DNA of 64,000 bases from Pseudomonas spelaei (lineage in GTDB: Bacteria; Pseudomonadota; Gammaproteobacteria; Pseudomonadales; Pseudomonadaceae), in contig NZ_WNNK01000018.1 of NCBI RefSeq assembly GCF_009724245.1, positions 62,001 to 126,000 of the forward strand, in the 5' to 3' direction. How positions within the stretch are numbered: the stretch's first letter is position 1; the number at the start of each line of letters is the position of its first letter. Positions 9,083 through 18,306 of this stretch are shown here, one piece after another. Position numbers and translations under genes: made by a program. A model generated the notes under the pieces. It did no database searches and was not told the DNA's origin. It worked only from the letters and a program-made list of their open reading frames with translations.

Positions 9083-10096
9083 ATGTCGGCGGTACGCATC
9101 GGCCCATACACATTGCACAACGGCTTGATTCTCGCCCCCATGGCGGGCGTCACCGACCAGCCCTTTCGTCAGCTTTGCAAGCGATTGGGAGCAGGCCTTG
9201 TAGTCTCGGAAATGGTCACCAGCGACATGAGCTTGTGGAACACCCGCAAATCGCGGATGCGCATGATCCACGAAGGTGATCCCGAGCCCCGCTCGGTACA
9301 GATCGCCGGCGGTGATGCGCAGATGCTGGCGGATGCGGCCCGGGCCAACGTCGAGTTGGGGGCGCAGATTATTGATATCAACATGGGCTGTCCGGCAAAA
9401 AAAGTCTGCAACAAAGCGGCAGGTTCTGCTTTGCTCAAGGATGAAGCACTGGTGAGCGAGATCCTGCATGCCGTTGTCGCTGCAGTGGATGTGCCGGTCA
9501 CCTTGAAGATTCGCACCGGCTGGGACCGGGACAACAAGAATGGCCTGACAGTGGCGAAGATCGCTGAACAGGCGGGCATTACAGCGCTGGCGGTGCATGG
9601 CCGCACCCGCGCCGACCTTTATACCGGTGAAGCCGAGTACGACACCATTGCCGCGATCAAGCAGGCGGTGTCGATTCCGGTCTTTGCCAATGGCGACATC
9701 GACTCGGCCGAGAAAGCCCGGCACGTGCTGCACGCGACCGGTGCCGATGGTCTGTTGATTGGCCGGGCCGCCCAGGGGCGGCCATGGATTTTTCGTGAGA
9801 TCGAGCATTTTCTGCGTACCGGCGAAACCTTGCCGGCACCGGAGTTGATCGAGGTGGAACGTATTCTGCTGGAGCATCTGGCCGCCCTGCACGTCTTCTA
9901 CGGAGACGTGATGGGAGTACGCATTGCTCGCAAGCATGTCGGCTGGTATCTCGCAACCCTGCCGGGCGCCAGGGAGTTTCGCGCCCACTTCAATCGTTTG
10001 GATGATACGGAAGCACAGTGCGCCAACGTTCGTGAGTTTTTCAGCGAGCGTTACAAGAGCCTGGGGACAGGGGACGGAGAAGGGGTGGCCGCATGA
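9083..10096 (+). CDS. dusB: tRNA-dihydrouridine synthase B
   Basis: DusB reduces specific uridines in tRNA to dihydrouridine with FMN and NADPH. The 337-residue TIM-barrel protein has the APMAGVTDQPFR FMN-binding start, the NMGCPAKKV active-site loop (catalytic cysteine near 103), the VHGRTR motif and GADGLLIGRAAQGRPW phosphate-binding segment. An AGGGAAG ribosome-binding site precedes the ATG. Its stop overlaps the fis start by four bases (ATGA), the conserved dusB-fis operon of gammaproteobacteria. Confidence 0.97.
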   Translation: MSAVRIGPYTLHNGLILAPMAGVTDQPFRQLCKRLGAGLVVSEMVTSDMSLWNTRKSRMRMIHEGDPEPRSVQIAGGDAQMLADAARANVELGAQIIDINMGCPAKKVCNKAAGSALLKDEALVSEILHAVVAAVDVPVTLKIRTGWDRDNKNGLTVAKIAEQAGITALAVHGRTRADLYTGEAEYDTIAAIKQAVSIPVFANGDIDSAEKARHVLHATGADGLLIGRAAQGRPWIFREIEHFLRTGETLPAPELIEVERILLEHLAALHVFYGDVMGVRIARKHVGWYLATLPGAREFRAHFNRLDDTEAQCANVREFFSERYKSLGTGDGEGVAA

Positions 10097-10413
10097 CGAT
10101 GATGACCGAGACTTTAGTGAGTGGAACAACACCCGTGAGCGACAACGTCAATTTGAAACAGCACCTCAACACGCCGAGCGAAGAAGGCCAGACCCTTCGC
10201 GGGAGTGTCGAGAAAGCGCTGCACAATTATTTCGCCCACCTTGAGGGCGCAGCCGTCACGGACGTGTACAACCTGGTGCTCTCCGAAGTCGAGGCGCCCT
10301 TGCTCGAAAGCGTGATGAACTACGTCAAGGGCAACCAGACCAAAGCCAGTGAGCTGCTGGGCCTCAACCGGGGTACCTTGCGCAAAAAGCTCAAGCAGTA
10401 CGATTTGCTGTAA
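10093..10413 (+). CDS. fis: DNA-binding protein Fis
   Basis: Fis is a nucleoid protein and global regulator that bends DNA. The 106-residue protein has the conserved C-terminal helix-turn-helix (SELLGLNRGTLRKKLKQYDLL) and the dimerisation helices before it. It is translationally coupled to dusB through an ATGA overlap. The N-terminal 20 residues are variable, so a start a little further in (ATG at 10099 or 10102) is possible. Confidence 0.97.
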   Translation: MTMMTETLVSGTTPVSDNVNLKQHLNTPSEEGQTLRGSVEKALHNYFAHLEGAAVTDVYNLVLSEVEAPLLESVMNYVKGNQTKASELLGLNRGTLRKKLKQYDLL

Positions 10414-10429
10414 GCATTCAATCAAACCA

Positions 10430-10466
10430 GAAAGGCGCCCGCGTAAAACCGGTCGCCTTTTTTGCT
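10430..10466 (+). terminator. Terminator after fis
   Basis: AAAGGCG at about 10432 and CGCCTTTTTT at about 10455 pair around a GC-rich loop and end in a T run, 20-50 bases after the fis stop. Confidence 0.65.
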
Positions 10467-10494
10467 GACTCCTTTGCTTTTGATGGAAATTGAG

Positions 10495-12102
10495 ATGACC
10501 GACCAGACTACCCGCCTGCCGATCCGCCGTGCCTTGATCAGTGTCTCCGACAAGACCGGGATCCTCGAATTTGCCCGGGAGCTGGAAGCCCTTGGCGTGG
10601 AGATTCTCTCCACCGGCGGGACCTTCAAACTGCTGCAGGACAACGGCGTGGCCGCAGTAGAAGTCGCGGACTACACCGGTTTCGCAGAAATGATGGACGG
10701 TCGGGTCAAGACCCTGCACCCGAAAATCCACGGCGGGATCCTCGGCCGCCGCGGTATCGACGACGCCATCATGACCGAACACGGCATCAAGCCGATCGAC
10801 CTGGTGGCCGTTAACCTCTACCCGTTCGAAGCCACCATCAACAAGCCAGGCTGCGACCTGCCGACCGCTATCGAAAACATTGATATCGGCGGCCCGACCA
10901 TGGTCCGCTCGGCGGCCAAGAACCACAAAGACGTGGCCATCGTGGTTAACGCCAGCGATTACGCCAACGTACTGGAAAACCTGAAAGCCGGTGGCCTGAC
11001 CTACGTCCAGCGCTTCGACCTGATGCTCAAGGCGTTCGAACACACCGCCGCCTACGACGGCATGATCGCCAACTACATGGGCACCGTGAACCAGGCGGCA
11101 CAAACCCTGAGCACTGAAGGCCGCAGCCAGTTCCCGCGCACCTTCAACAGCCAGTTCATCAAGGCCCAGGAAATGCGCTACGGCGAGAACCCGCACCAGA
11201 GCGCGGCGTTCTACGTGGAAGCCAAGCCAGCCGAAGTCGGCATCGCCACCGCCACCCAACTGCAAGGCAAAGAGCTGTCATACAACAACGTGGCCGACAC
11301 CGACGCCGCGCTGGAATGTGTGAAGAGCTTCGTCAAGCCGGCCTGCGTGATCGTCAAGCACGCCAACCCGTGCGGCGTAGCGGTGAGCCCGGACGCTGAA
11401 GGCGGTATCCGCCAGGCGTACGAACTGGCCTACGCCACCGACACCGAATCGGCGTTCGGCGGCATCATCGCCTTCAACCGTGAGCTGGACGCCGAAACGG
11501 CCAAGGCCATTGTTGAGCGTCAATTCGTTGAAGTGATCATTGCGCCAAGCGTCAGCGAAGAGGCCCGTGCCATCGTGGCCGCCAAAGCTAACGTGCGCCT
11601 GCTGGCCTGCGGCGAGTGGTCGGCTGAGCGTGCTGCTGCCTGGGACTACAAGCGCGTCAATGGCGGCTTGCTGGTACAGAGCCGCGACATCGGCATGATC
11701 GGTAGCGAAGACCTGAAAGTTGTAACCAAGCGTGCGCCGACGGAGCAGGAAATCAACGACCTGATCTTCGCCTGGAAAGTCGCCAAATACGTTAAATCCA
11801 ACGCCATCGTCTACGCCAAGAACCGCCAGACCATCGGTGTCGGCGCCGGCCAGATGAGCCGCGTGAACTCGGCGCGAATTGCCGCGATCAAGGCTGAGCA
11901 TGCCGGTTTGCAGGTGCAAGGTTCGGTGATGGCGTCGGACGCGTTCTTCCCGTTCCGCGATGGCCTGGACAATGCGGCCAAGGCCGGCGTCACGGCGGTG
12001 ATCCAGCCAGGCGGTTCGATGCGTGATGCAGAAGTGATTGCTGCCGCAGATGAAGCCGGCATCGCCATGGTCTTCACCGGCATGCGCCACTTCCGTCACT
12101 GA
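10495..12102 (+). CDS. purH: Bifunctional AICAR transformylase / IMP cyclohydrolase
   Basis: PurH performs the last two steps of IMP synthesis. The 535-residue protein has the IMP cyclohydrolase (MGS-like) domain at the N-terminus (ALISVSDKTGI, LSTGGT, DGRVKTLHPKIHGG) and the AICAR transformylase domain with KHANPCGVA in the C-terminal two thirds. The ATG at 10495 follows GGAAATTGAG. An alternative ATG at 10483 lacks a ribosome-binding site. It is followed by purD, separated by a REP doublet. Confidence 0.97.
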   Translation: MTDQTTRLPIRRALISVSDKTGILEFARELEALGVEILSTGGTFKLLQDNGVAAVEVADYTGFAEMMDGRVKTLHPKIHGGILGRRGIDDAIMTEHGIKPIDLVAVNLYPFEATINKPGCDLPTAIENIDIGGPTMVRSAAKNHKDVAIVVNASDYANVLENLKAGGLTYVQRFDLMLKAFEHTAAYDGMIANYMGTVNQAAQTLSTEGRSQFPRTFNSQFIKAQEMRYGENPHQSAAFYVEAKPAEVGIATATQLQGKELSYNNVADTDAALECVKSFVKPACVIVKHANPCGVAVSPDAEGGIRQAYELAYATDTESAFGGIIAFNRELDAETAKAIVERQFVEVIIAPSVSEEARAIVAAKANVRLLACGEWSAERAAAWDYKRVNGGLLVQSRDIGMIGSEDLKVVTKRAPTEQEINDLIFAWKVAKYVKSNAIVYAKNRQTIGVGAGQMSRVNSARIAAIKAEHAGLQVQGSVMASDAFFPFRDGLDNAAKAGVTAVIQPGGSMRDAEVIAAADEAGIAMVFTGMRHFRH

Positions 12103-12148
12103 TTGACTTGATCCCCTGTGGGCACTGGCTTGTGGGGAGCTGGATTTA

Positions 12149-12237
12149 TGTGGGAGCCGGGCTTGCCCGCGATAGCATCACCTCGATCTAACTGAAAGAC
12201 CGAGGTGCCTGCATCGCGGGCAAGCCCGACTCCCACA
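12149..12237. repeat. REP doublet between purH and purD
   Basis: Inverted pair of GTGGGAGCCGGGCTTGCCCGCGAT-class units with GTGGGAG ends outward. REP remnants (GGGAGCTGG near 12136, GCCAGCTCCCACAG at 12241) flank it, as if several elements had been nested or had decayed here. Confidence 0.88.
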
Positions 12238-12306
12238 CAAGCCAGCTCCCACAGCAAATCAGCCCACAGTGTTCTCCCGAATTCAGCGTCATCCGAGGTT
12301 TTTGAA

Positions 12307-13599
12307 ATGAATGTTTTGATCATTGGCAGCGGTGGCCGTGAACACGCCCTGGCCTGGAAAGTTGCCCAGGACCCTCGCGTCCAGAAAGTGTTCGTCGCCC
12401 CAGGCAACGCCGGTACCGCGATTGAAGCCAAGTGCGAAAACGTCGCCATCGACGTCTTGGCTCTTGAGCAATTGGCCGACTTCGCCGAGAAGAACGTTTC
12501 CCTGACCATCGTCGGTCCGGAAGTCCCATTGGTAGCCGGCGTTGTAGACCTGTTCCGCAGCCGCGGCCTGGACTGCTTCGGCCCTACCGCTGGCGCAGCC
12601 CAACTGGAAGGTTCGAAAGCCTTCACCAAAGACTTCCTGGCACGCCACAAGATTCCAACGGCCGACTACCAGAACTTCACCGAGATCGAGCCAGCCCTGG
12701 CTTACCTGCGTGAAAAAGGCGCCCCGATCGTGATCAAGGCTGACGGCCTGGCTGCCGGTAAAGGCGTGATCGTCGCCATGACCCTGGCCGAAGCCGAAGA
12801 CGCCGTGCGCGACATGCTCGCCGGCAATGCCTTTGGTGACGCTGGTTCGCGTGTAGTGATCGAGGAGTTCCTCGACGGCGAAGAAGCCAGCTTCATCGTC
12901 ATGGTCGACGGCAAGAACGTCTTGCCGATGGCCACCAGCCAGGACCACAAACGCGTCGGCGACGGCGACACGGGTCCGAACACCGGCGGCATGGGTGCCT
13001 ACTCCCCTGCCCCGGTGGTCACCGCCGAAGTGCACAAGCGCGTGATGGACCTGGTGATCTGGCCGACCGTGCGTGGCATGGCCGACGAAGGCAATGTCTA
13101 CACCGGCTTCCTGTACGCCGGTTTGATGATCGACAAGGCCGGCAACCCGAAAGTCATCGAGTTCAACTGCCGCTTCGGCGACCCGGAAACCCAACCGGTG
13201 ATGCTGCGTCTGCAATCGAGCCTGGTGCTGCTGGTGGAAGCGGCCCTGGCTCAGGCCCTGGACAAGGTCGAAGCCCAATGGGACCCGCGCCCAAGCGTCG
13301 GTATCGTACTGGCCGCCGGTGGTTACCCTGCCGACTATGCCAAGGGCGACGCGATTGAAGGTCTGGATGCGGCTGCTACGCTGGAAGGTAAGGTGTTCCA
13401 CGCGGGCACCGCGCTCAAGGATGGCAAGGTTGTGACTGCCGGTGGTCGGGTGCTGTGCGCCACGGCCATGGGTGCCAGTGTTGATGCCGCCCAGCAACAA
13501 GCTTACAAGCTGGCCGCGAAAATCGACTGGCAGGGCTGCTTCTACCGCAAGGACATTGGCTACCGTGCCATTGCCCGCGAGCGTGGCGAAGATCAGTAA
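12307..13599 (+). CDS. purD: Phosphoribosylamine-glycine ligase
   Basis: PurD joins 5-phosphoribosylamine to glycine in purine synthesis. The 430-residue length is standard. It starts with MNVLIIGSGGREHALAWK, has an ATP-grasp core (KADGLAAGKGVIVA; GDGDTGPNTGGMGAYSP) and the FNCRFGDPETQ motif near 290. A GAGG ribosome-binding site sits eight bases before the ATG. It is followed by retS. Confidence 0.97.
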   Translation: MNVLIIGSGGREHALAWKVAQDPRVQKVFVAPGNAGTAIEAKCENVAIDVLALEQLADFAEKNVSLTIVGPEVPLVAGVVDLFRSRGLDCFGPTAGAAQLEGSKAFTKDFLARHKIPTADYQNFTEIEPALAYLREKGAPIVIKADGLAAGKGVIVAMTLAEAEDAVRDMLAGNAFGDAGSRVVIEEFLDGEEASFIVMVDGKNVLPMATSQDHKRVGDGDTGPNTGGMGAYSPAPVVTAEVHKRVMDLVIWPTVRGMADEGNVYTGFLYAGLMIDKAGNPKVIEFNCRFGDPETQPVMLRLQSSLVLLVEAALAQALDKVEAQWDPRPSVGIVLAAGGYPADYAKGDAIEGLDAAATLEGKVFHAGTALKDGKVVTAGGRVLCATAMGASVDAAQQQAYKLAAKIDWQGCFYRKDIGYRAIARERGEDQ

Positions 13600-13618
13600 G
13601 CCACTATCCGTTCGGTTA

Positions 13619-13641
13619 GGCAGGGGCCCTTGGCCCTTGCC
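13619..13641 (+). terminator. Hairpin after purD (terminator-like, no T run)
   Basis: GGCAGGGGCC, loop CTT, GGCCCTTGCC: a 10-base stem with one G-T pair, 20 bases after the purD stop. The lack of a T run makes intrinsic termination uncertain. Confidence 0.4.
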
Positions 13642-13700
13642 GTACTATTGCGGCCCCGCGCATAGTTACCCCGTGCATTAATCTACGAAGGGATTTCGCC

Positions 13701-16472
13701 GTGCGCTGGCTCAGGATCGCCATAGGTTTCACTGTCAGCCTGCTGACCCTGCTCTGTCTGTTCCCGGCCCAGGCCGCGGCACAAGGCAGTGGTTGGGCGG
13801 TATTGCTTGACGAACAGGCCGATCTGCAGCTGAGCGATATCCGCTCCCCTCGCTACACCAATCAATTCAGCCCCATCGAACTGGACCGGATCACCGCTGC
13901 CGAACCGGACGGTGCGTTGTGGGTACGCTTCAGGCTGCAACCCGGCAAGCACGAACAAGTGCTGCGGGTATTCGCCCCCGACCTGGCACACCTGAACCTG
14001 TATGTACTGGACGGCGACACCCTGGTGGAGCAGCAAAGCACCGGCACCCGACAGCCCCAGACGGAACGCCCGTTGCCCAGCAGCGACTTCATGCTGCCGA
14101 TGCCGCAAAGCCAAAAGCCGCTGGACGTCTACCTGCGCCTGGTCTCGGAACACGAACTGCGGCCCTATATCACCCTGGAGCCGGCAGTGCTCGCCGCCGC
14201 CAATCAGAACCAGACGTTGGTCTACGGGCTACTGTTCGGCTGCCTGCTGATGCTGATCCTGCATAACCTGACTCGCTACGCCTACCATCGCTCCCGCAGC
14301 AGCCTGTGGCTGGCCGCCTGCGAGATATTGTTGTTGATGAGCCTGCTGCTGTTACTCAACATTCTCGGCCCTTGGCTGCCAAACTGGCATGCGGCCCAGA
14401 CGCCGGGTGCCTACCTCGCCTTGCTGCTGACGGCGCCCTGCGGGTTGATGTTTGCCTACCGCTTCTTCGCGCCCCTCGGCCCGCACCCGCTGAACAAGCT
14501 GCTGATGGCGGACATCCTGCTGATCATCCTGTGCGGCTTGCTGCTGTTGTTCGTTAACACCTTGCCGTTGAATATCATCACCTATGCATTGGTGGCCCTG
14601 GCCGGCCTGAGCATGCTGTTCGTCTCGGCCTATCACTGGCAAAAAGGCTACCGGCCGGCACGGCTGTTCATGTTGGCCATGGTGGTGTTCAACATCGGCA
14701 CGCTGATCATCCTGCCAGCACTGTTGGGTCTGACACTGGTAGCACCCCAGGGCTTGATCGTCACCCTGTTGAGCTTTATCTGCATCAGCGGCCTGTTGAT
14801 GAGCCTGGCCCTGACCGAACGCCAACGCAGCATCACCGAAGACCGCTTCAGCCTCAGCCGCGACCTGGCAGCCAGCAACGCCGAGATCGCCGCGAAGGCC
14901 GAGTTCCTGGCCAAGATCAGCCATGAAATCCGTACGCCCATGAATGGCGTGCTGGGCATGACCGAGCTGCTGCTGGGCACACCGCTGTCGGTCAAGCAGC
15001 GCGACTATGTACAAACCATCCACAGCGCCGGTAACGAACTGCTCACGCTGATCAACGAGATTCTCGACATCTCCAAGCTCGAGTCCGGGCAGATCGAGTT
15101 GGATGACGTGCAGTTCGACCTCAACGCATTGATCGAAGACTGCCTGAGTATTTTCCGCGCCAAGGCCGAACAGCAGAACGTCGAGCTGATCAGCTTTATC
15201 CAGCCCCAGGTGCCACGCGTGATCAGCGGCGACCCGACACGCCTGCGCCAGGCGCTGTTGAGCCTGCTGGAAAATGCCCTGCACAAGACCGATGAAGGTG
15301 AAGTACTGATCGTCGTCGCCCTGGATGAGCGCAGCAGCAAGCCGCGCCTGCGCATTGCCGTGCAAGACAGCGGCTTGCCAATGGAAGCCGCCGAACGCGA
15401 CGCCCTGCTGCACAGTGAACTGCACAGCAAGAACTTCCTTTCGGCCACCCGTTTGAGCGGTCACCTGGGGCTGGTCATCGCCCGTCAGTTGATCCTGCTG
15501 ATGCACGGCGAATTCGGCATCAAGAGCGGCAGCCATCAGGGCAGCACCCTGTGGCTGACGCTGCCACTGGACCCGGAACGCCTGGAACATCCGACCTCCG
15601 ATCTCGACGGCCCACTCAAGGGTGCACGGGTACTGGTGGTGGACGACAACGACACCTGCCGCAAGGTCCTAGTGCAGCAATGCACGGCCTGGGGCCTGAA
15701 CGTCAGCGCCGTCCCTTCGGGCAAGGAAGCCCTGGCCCTGCTGCGGACCAAGGCGCACCTGCGGGACTACTTCGACGTGGTCCTGCTCGACCAGAACATG
15801 CCGGGCATGACCGGCATGCAACTGGCGGCGAAGATCAAGGAAGACCCGAGCCTGAACCACGACATTCTGCTGATCATGCTCACCGGCATCAGCAATGCGC
15901 CGAGCAAGATCATCGCGCGCAATTGCGGGATCAAGCGCATCCTCGCCAAACCGGTGGCCGGCTACACCCTCAAGACCACCTTGGCCGACGAGCTGACCCA
16001 ACGCAGCAAAGGCGTCGTCCCGCCACGCCAGCCGACCCTCGGCGCGCCCACAGTGGTGACCGTGCCCAGCGATTTCCGCATCCTGGTGGCTGAAGACAAC
16101 AGCATCTCCACCAAGGTGATTCGCGGCATGCTCGGTAAACTCAACCTGCAACCGGATACCGCCAGCAATGGCGAGGAAGCCCTGCAGGCGATGAAGGCCC
16201 AGCGTTACGACCTGGTGCTGATGGATTGCGAAATGCCGATTCTCGATGGTTTCTCCGCAACTCAACAATTGCGGGCGTGGGAAGTCAGCAACCAACGCAT
16301 TCGCACGCCGATCGTGGCGCTGACGGCGCACATCCTTTCGGAACATAAGGAACGTGCACGCCAAGCCGGGATGGACGGGCACATGGCCAAGCCGGTGGAG
16401 CTCTCGCAACTGCGGGAGTTGGTGGAATATTGGGTGGCGCAGCGCGAGCAGAAAACAGCACACACTTCCTGA
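13701..16472 (+). CDS. retS: RetS hybrid sensor histidine kinase
   Basis: RetS opposes the GacS/GacA cascade by interacting with GacS and so switches between planktonic and biofilm programmes. The 923-residue protein has a signal peptide (about 1-27), a periplasmic 7TMR-DISMED2 domain (30-165), a seven-helix 7TMR-DISM membrane block (175-375), and a HisKA domain with H408 in KISHEIRTPMN. A degenerate ATPase domain follows (the G1 box reads DSGLP), then two receiver domains with aspartates near 697 and 842. Translation starts at a GTG with GAAGGGA upstream. The order purD-retS matches PAO1 PA4855-PA4856. Confidence 0.96.
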   Translation: MRWLRIAIGFTVSLLTLLCLFPAQAAAQGSGWAVLLDEQADLQLSDIRSPRYTNQFSPIELDRITAAEPDGALWVRFRLQPGKHEQVLRVFAPDLAHLNLYVLDGDTLVEQQSTGTRQPQTERPLPSSDFMLPMPQSQKPLDVYLRLVSEHELRPYITLEPAVLAAANQNQTLVYGLLFGCLLMLILHNLTRYAYHRSRSSLWLAACEILLLMSLLLLLNILGPWLPNWHAAQTPGAYLALLLTAPCGLMFAYRFFAPLGPHPLNKLLMADILLIILCGLLLLFVNTLPLNIITYALVALAGLSMLFVSAYHWQKGYRPARLFMLAMVVFNIGTLIILPALLGLTLVAPQGLIVTLLSFICISGLLMSLALTERQRSITEDRFSLSRDLAASNAEIAAKAEFLAKISHEIRTPMNGVLGMTELLLGTPLSVKQRDYVQTIHSAGNELLTLINEILDISKLESGQIELDDVQFDLNALIEDCLSIFRAKAEQQNVELISFIQPQVPRVISGDPTRLRQALLSLLENALHKTDEGEVLIVVALDERSSKPRLRIAVQDSGLPMEAAERDALLHSELHSKNFLSATRLSGHLGLVIARQLILLMHGEFGIKSGSHQGSTLWLTLPLDPERLEHPTSDLDGPLKGARVLVVDDNDTCRKVLVQQCTAWGLNVSAVPSGKEALALLRTKAHLRDYFDVVLLDQNMPGMTGMQLAAKIKEDPSLNHDILLIMLTGISNAPSKIIARNCGIKRILAKPVAGYTLKTTLADELTQRSKGVVPPRQPTLGAPTVVTVPSDFRILVAEDNSISTKVIRGMLGKLNLQPDTASNGEEALQAMKAQRYDLVLMDCEMPILDGFSATQQLRAWEVSNQRIRTPIVALTAHILSEHKERARQAGMDGHMAKPVELSQLRELVEYWVAQREQKTAHTS

Positions 16473-16477
16473 TATGC

Positions 16478-16588
16478 CTGTAGCCGCTGGCGCAGCCTGC
16501 GATCGGCTGCGCAGCAGTCGCCAGTCTCTTGAAACCGCTGAAGGTCCTTCGGCCCTTATCGCAGCCTCGTGCCTCGGCAGCGGCTACA
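16478..16588. repeat. Inverted repeat, second family, after retS
   Basis: TGTAGCCGCTGGCGCAGCC... on the left pairs with ...GCCTCGGCAGCGGCTACA on the right, and the left half contains its own smaller palindrome. It is the same family as 6552-6653. It begins six bases after the retS stop and could end the retS transcript. Confidence 0.75.
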
Positions 16589-16689
16589 ACGGGCCAAATG
16601 CAAGACGGTATCTACATGTATCGATACAAGCCCGTTTACATCAGGCCTGATAAACTCCCGCTCGCCCTCCTTCGCTGTGAGCTCCCACC

Positions 16690-17286
16690 ATGCTCCATGT
16701 GTTGTTCAGCGTTTATTTGAAGATGCTGGTGCTGTATAGCCCCTTCTTCGTACTTTCCTGCTTTATCAGCCTGACCCGCGGCTACTCCAGCAAGGAGCGG
16801 CGACGCCTGGCCTGGAAGGTGGCCCTGGCAACCCTGGTATCAAGCGTCCTGCTCTACCTGTTTGGCCGAGTGATTTTCAGCGTGTTCGGCATCACGGTGG
16901 ACGCCTTCCGCATTGGTGCCGGCAGCGTGCTGTTCATCTCGGCGCTGGGCATGGCCCAGGGCAAATCAGCGGTACAAACCGACAACGTGCAGCAGGACGT
17001 GACCATCGTCCCGCTGACCATCCCCCTGACCGTCGGCCCCGGCACCATTGGTGCGCTGCTGGTGATGGGCGTCAGCCAGCCCCACTGGGACGACAAGATC
17101 ACCGCGATCCTCAGCATCGCCCTGGCCAGCCTGACGGTCGGCGTGGTGCTTTACCTGTCCAACCGCATTGAACGCATTCTCGGCGACCAGGGTTTGCAGA
17201 TTGTCAGCCGCCTGATGGGTTTGTTTGTGTGCGCACTGGCGGCACAAATCATCTTCACCGGCGTACGGGGTTATCTGGTGCCGTAA
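16690..17286 (+). CDS. MarC family integral membrane protein
   Basis: This is a 198-residue membrane protein of the MarC/UPF0056 family, with about six hydrophobic helices and the conserved TIPLTVGPGTIGALL segment near residues 112-126. MarC proteins were once linked to antibiotic resistance, but no transport substrate is established. The ATG has no clear ribosome-binding site but fits the family start. It converges with the unrecognised gene downstream (four-base gap). Confidence 0.92.
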   Translation: MLHVLFSVYLKMLVLYSPFFVLSCFISLTRGYSSKERRRLAWKVALATLVSSVLLYLFGRVIFSVFGITVDAFRIGAGSVLFISALGMAQGKSAVQTDNVQQDVTIVPLTIPLTVGPGTIGALLVMGVSQPHWDDKITAILSIALASLTVGVVLYLSNRIERILGDQGLQIVSRLMGLFVCALAAQIIFTGVRGYLVP

Positions 17287-17289
17287 GGG

Positions 17290-18069
17290 TCAGATGCGGT
17301 ACTTGGCGATTGCCAGTTGCACTTTGTCGCCCGCACTTTCGCGCATTAGCTGGACGGTCTTTTCGTTGACTACAGCAGTATTCAGTACCAGGCAAGTTTG
17401 CCCGCTGAAGGCCTCGAAAGAAGAACTGTCCCACTCGATAAATGGAACACCGACCTGCTTGTTGACGCCGTGAGAGCTGTAAATCACCAGCACCATCATG
17501 ATTTCGCCGTTGCTCTCGGTACAGGACGCCAGGCCAAAATCCCCGCCGTCATGCACACTGCTATTACGTTTGAATAAATCGAAAGAAGCCGGTTGCTGCT
17601 TCAAGGCCTCAACCGCATCCGCTGCCAATTTCGGCAGTGCTGTCAGCAGTGGCCCCGAAAAGGATACAGCGGTGACCGTCGCGGCAATGATATTCAGGGC
17701 CGCCAACTGGACCGTCAGGCCCTTGCCGGAGGTCGAAACCCGCTCGAAGCTGCTGCGCACCGGCAACCAACCCAGGCTGATCATGACGTTGATGAACTCG
17801 TCATACCAGGCTTCGGTCCCCCGGCTGATCTTCAATACATCGCTGACATAGCTGCTGGCCAGCAGGTAACTCTTGCGGGTGTACTCCCTGTTCAGACCTG
17901 ACATGCCTTCCACAAACGAGATGACACTGTTATTCACCACGGCCGCGTTGAAGTCATCATCACGGTCGACCGGTGCAAGTTGCCCCGAACCTGACGCCCC
18001 CGGAAGCTTGTAGGCCGCAATCAACTTTCTCCTTTTTGCACTATTGATCCTTCTGTTATATCGCTCCAT
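17290..18069 (-). CDS. Unrecognised 259-residue protein
   Basis: I do not recognise a family. The ATG at 18069 is preceded by GGAGAGA about seven bases upstream; a longer frame to 18252 lacks this signal. The protein begins with a basic stretch (NRRINSAKRRK), contains a hydrophobic amphipathic stretch near residues 120-150 (LNIIAATVTAVSFSGPLL), and ends in a soluble mixed region. No signal peptide is seen. The gene is visibly AT-richer and less codon-biased than its neighbours, which suggests acquisition. It sits alone between the MarC gene and the cobalamin operon. Confidence 0.75.
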   Translation of the reverse strand: MERYNRRINSAKRRKLIAAYKLPGASGSGQLAPVDRDDDFNAAVVNNSVISFVEGMSGLNREYTRKSYLLASSYVSDVLKISRGTEAWYDEFINVMISLGWLPVRSSFERVSTSGKGLTVQLAALNIIAATVTAVSFSGPLLTALPKLAADAVEALKQQPASFDLFKRNSSVHDGGDFGLASCTESNGEIMMVLVIYSSHGVNKQVGVPFIEWDSSSFEAFSGQTCLVLNTAVVNEKTVQLMRESAGDKVQLAIAKYRI

Positions 18070-18306
18070 TTGTATCTCTCCACAAACACCCCACATGGGG
18101 ATTACCTCAACGGTAGTCCACTCACCAGCGGGCTTTCCATACGACAAACATGTCTGGGGAGATCGACCAGAACAGCCCCGCCCAGCAATAACAAGGCGCA
18201 CATCCAAGCCTTCCAGTTTTCCTGAGCAGAAAAAGAAAAAGCCCCAAGTCACCGCAGGTAATTACCCACTGTGACTCGGAGCTTTCTGTCACAAGCATCG
18301 ACCTTT

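Noticed and set aside
18070..18252. Upstream extension of the unrecognised leftward gene
   Set aside because: The ATG at 18069 has GGAGAGA at proper distance; the extension is low-complexity at its start and has no signal.
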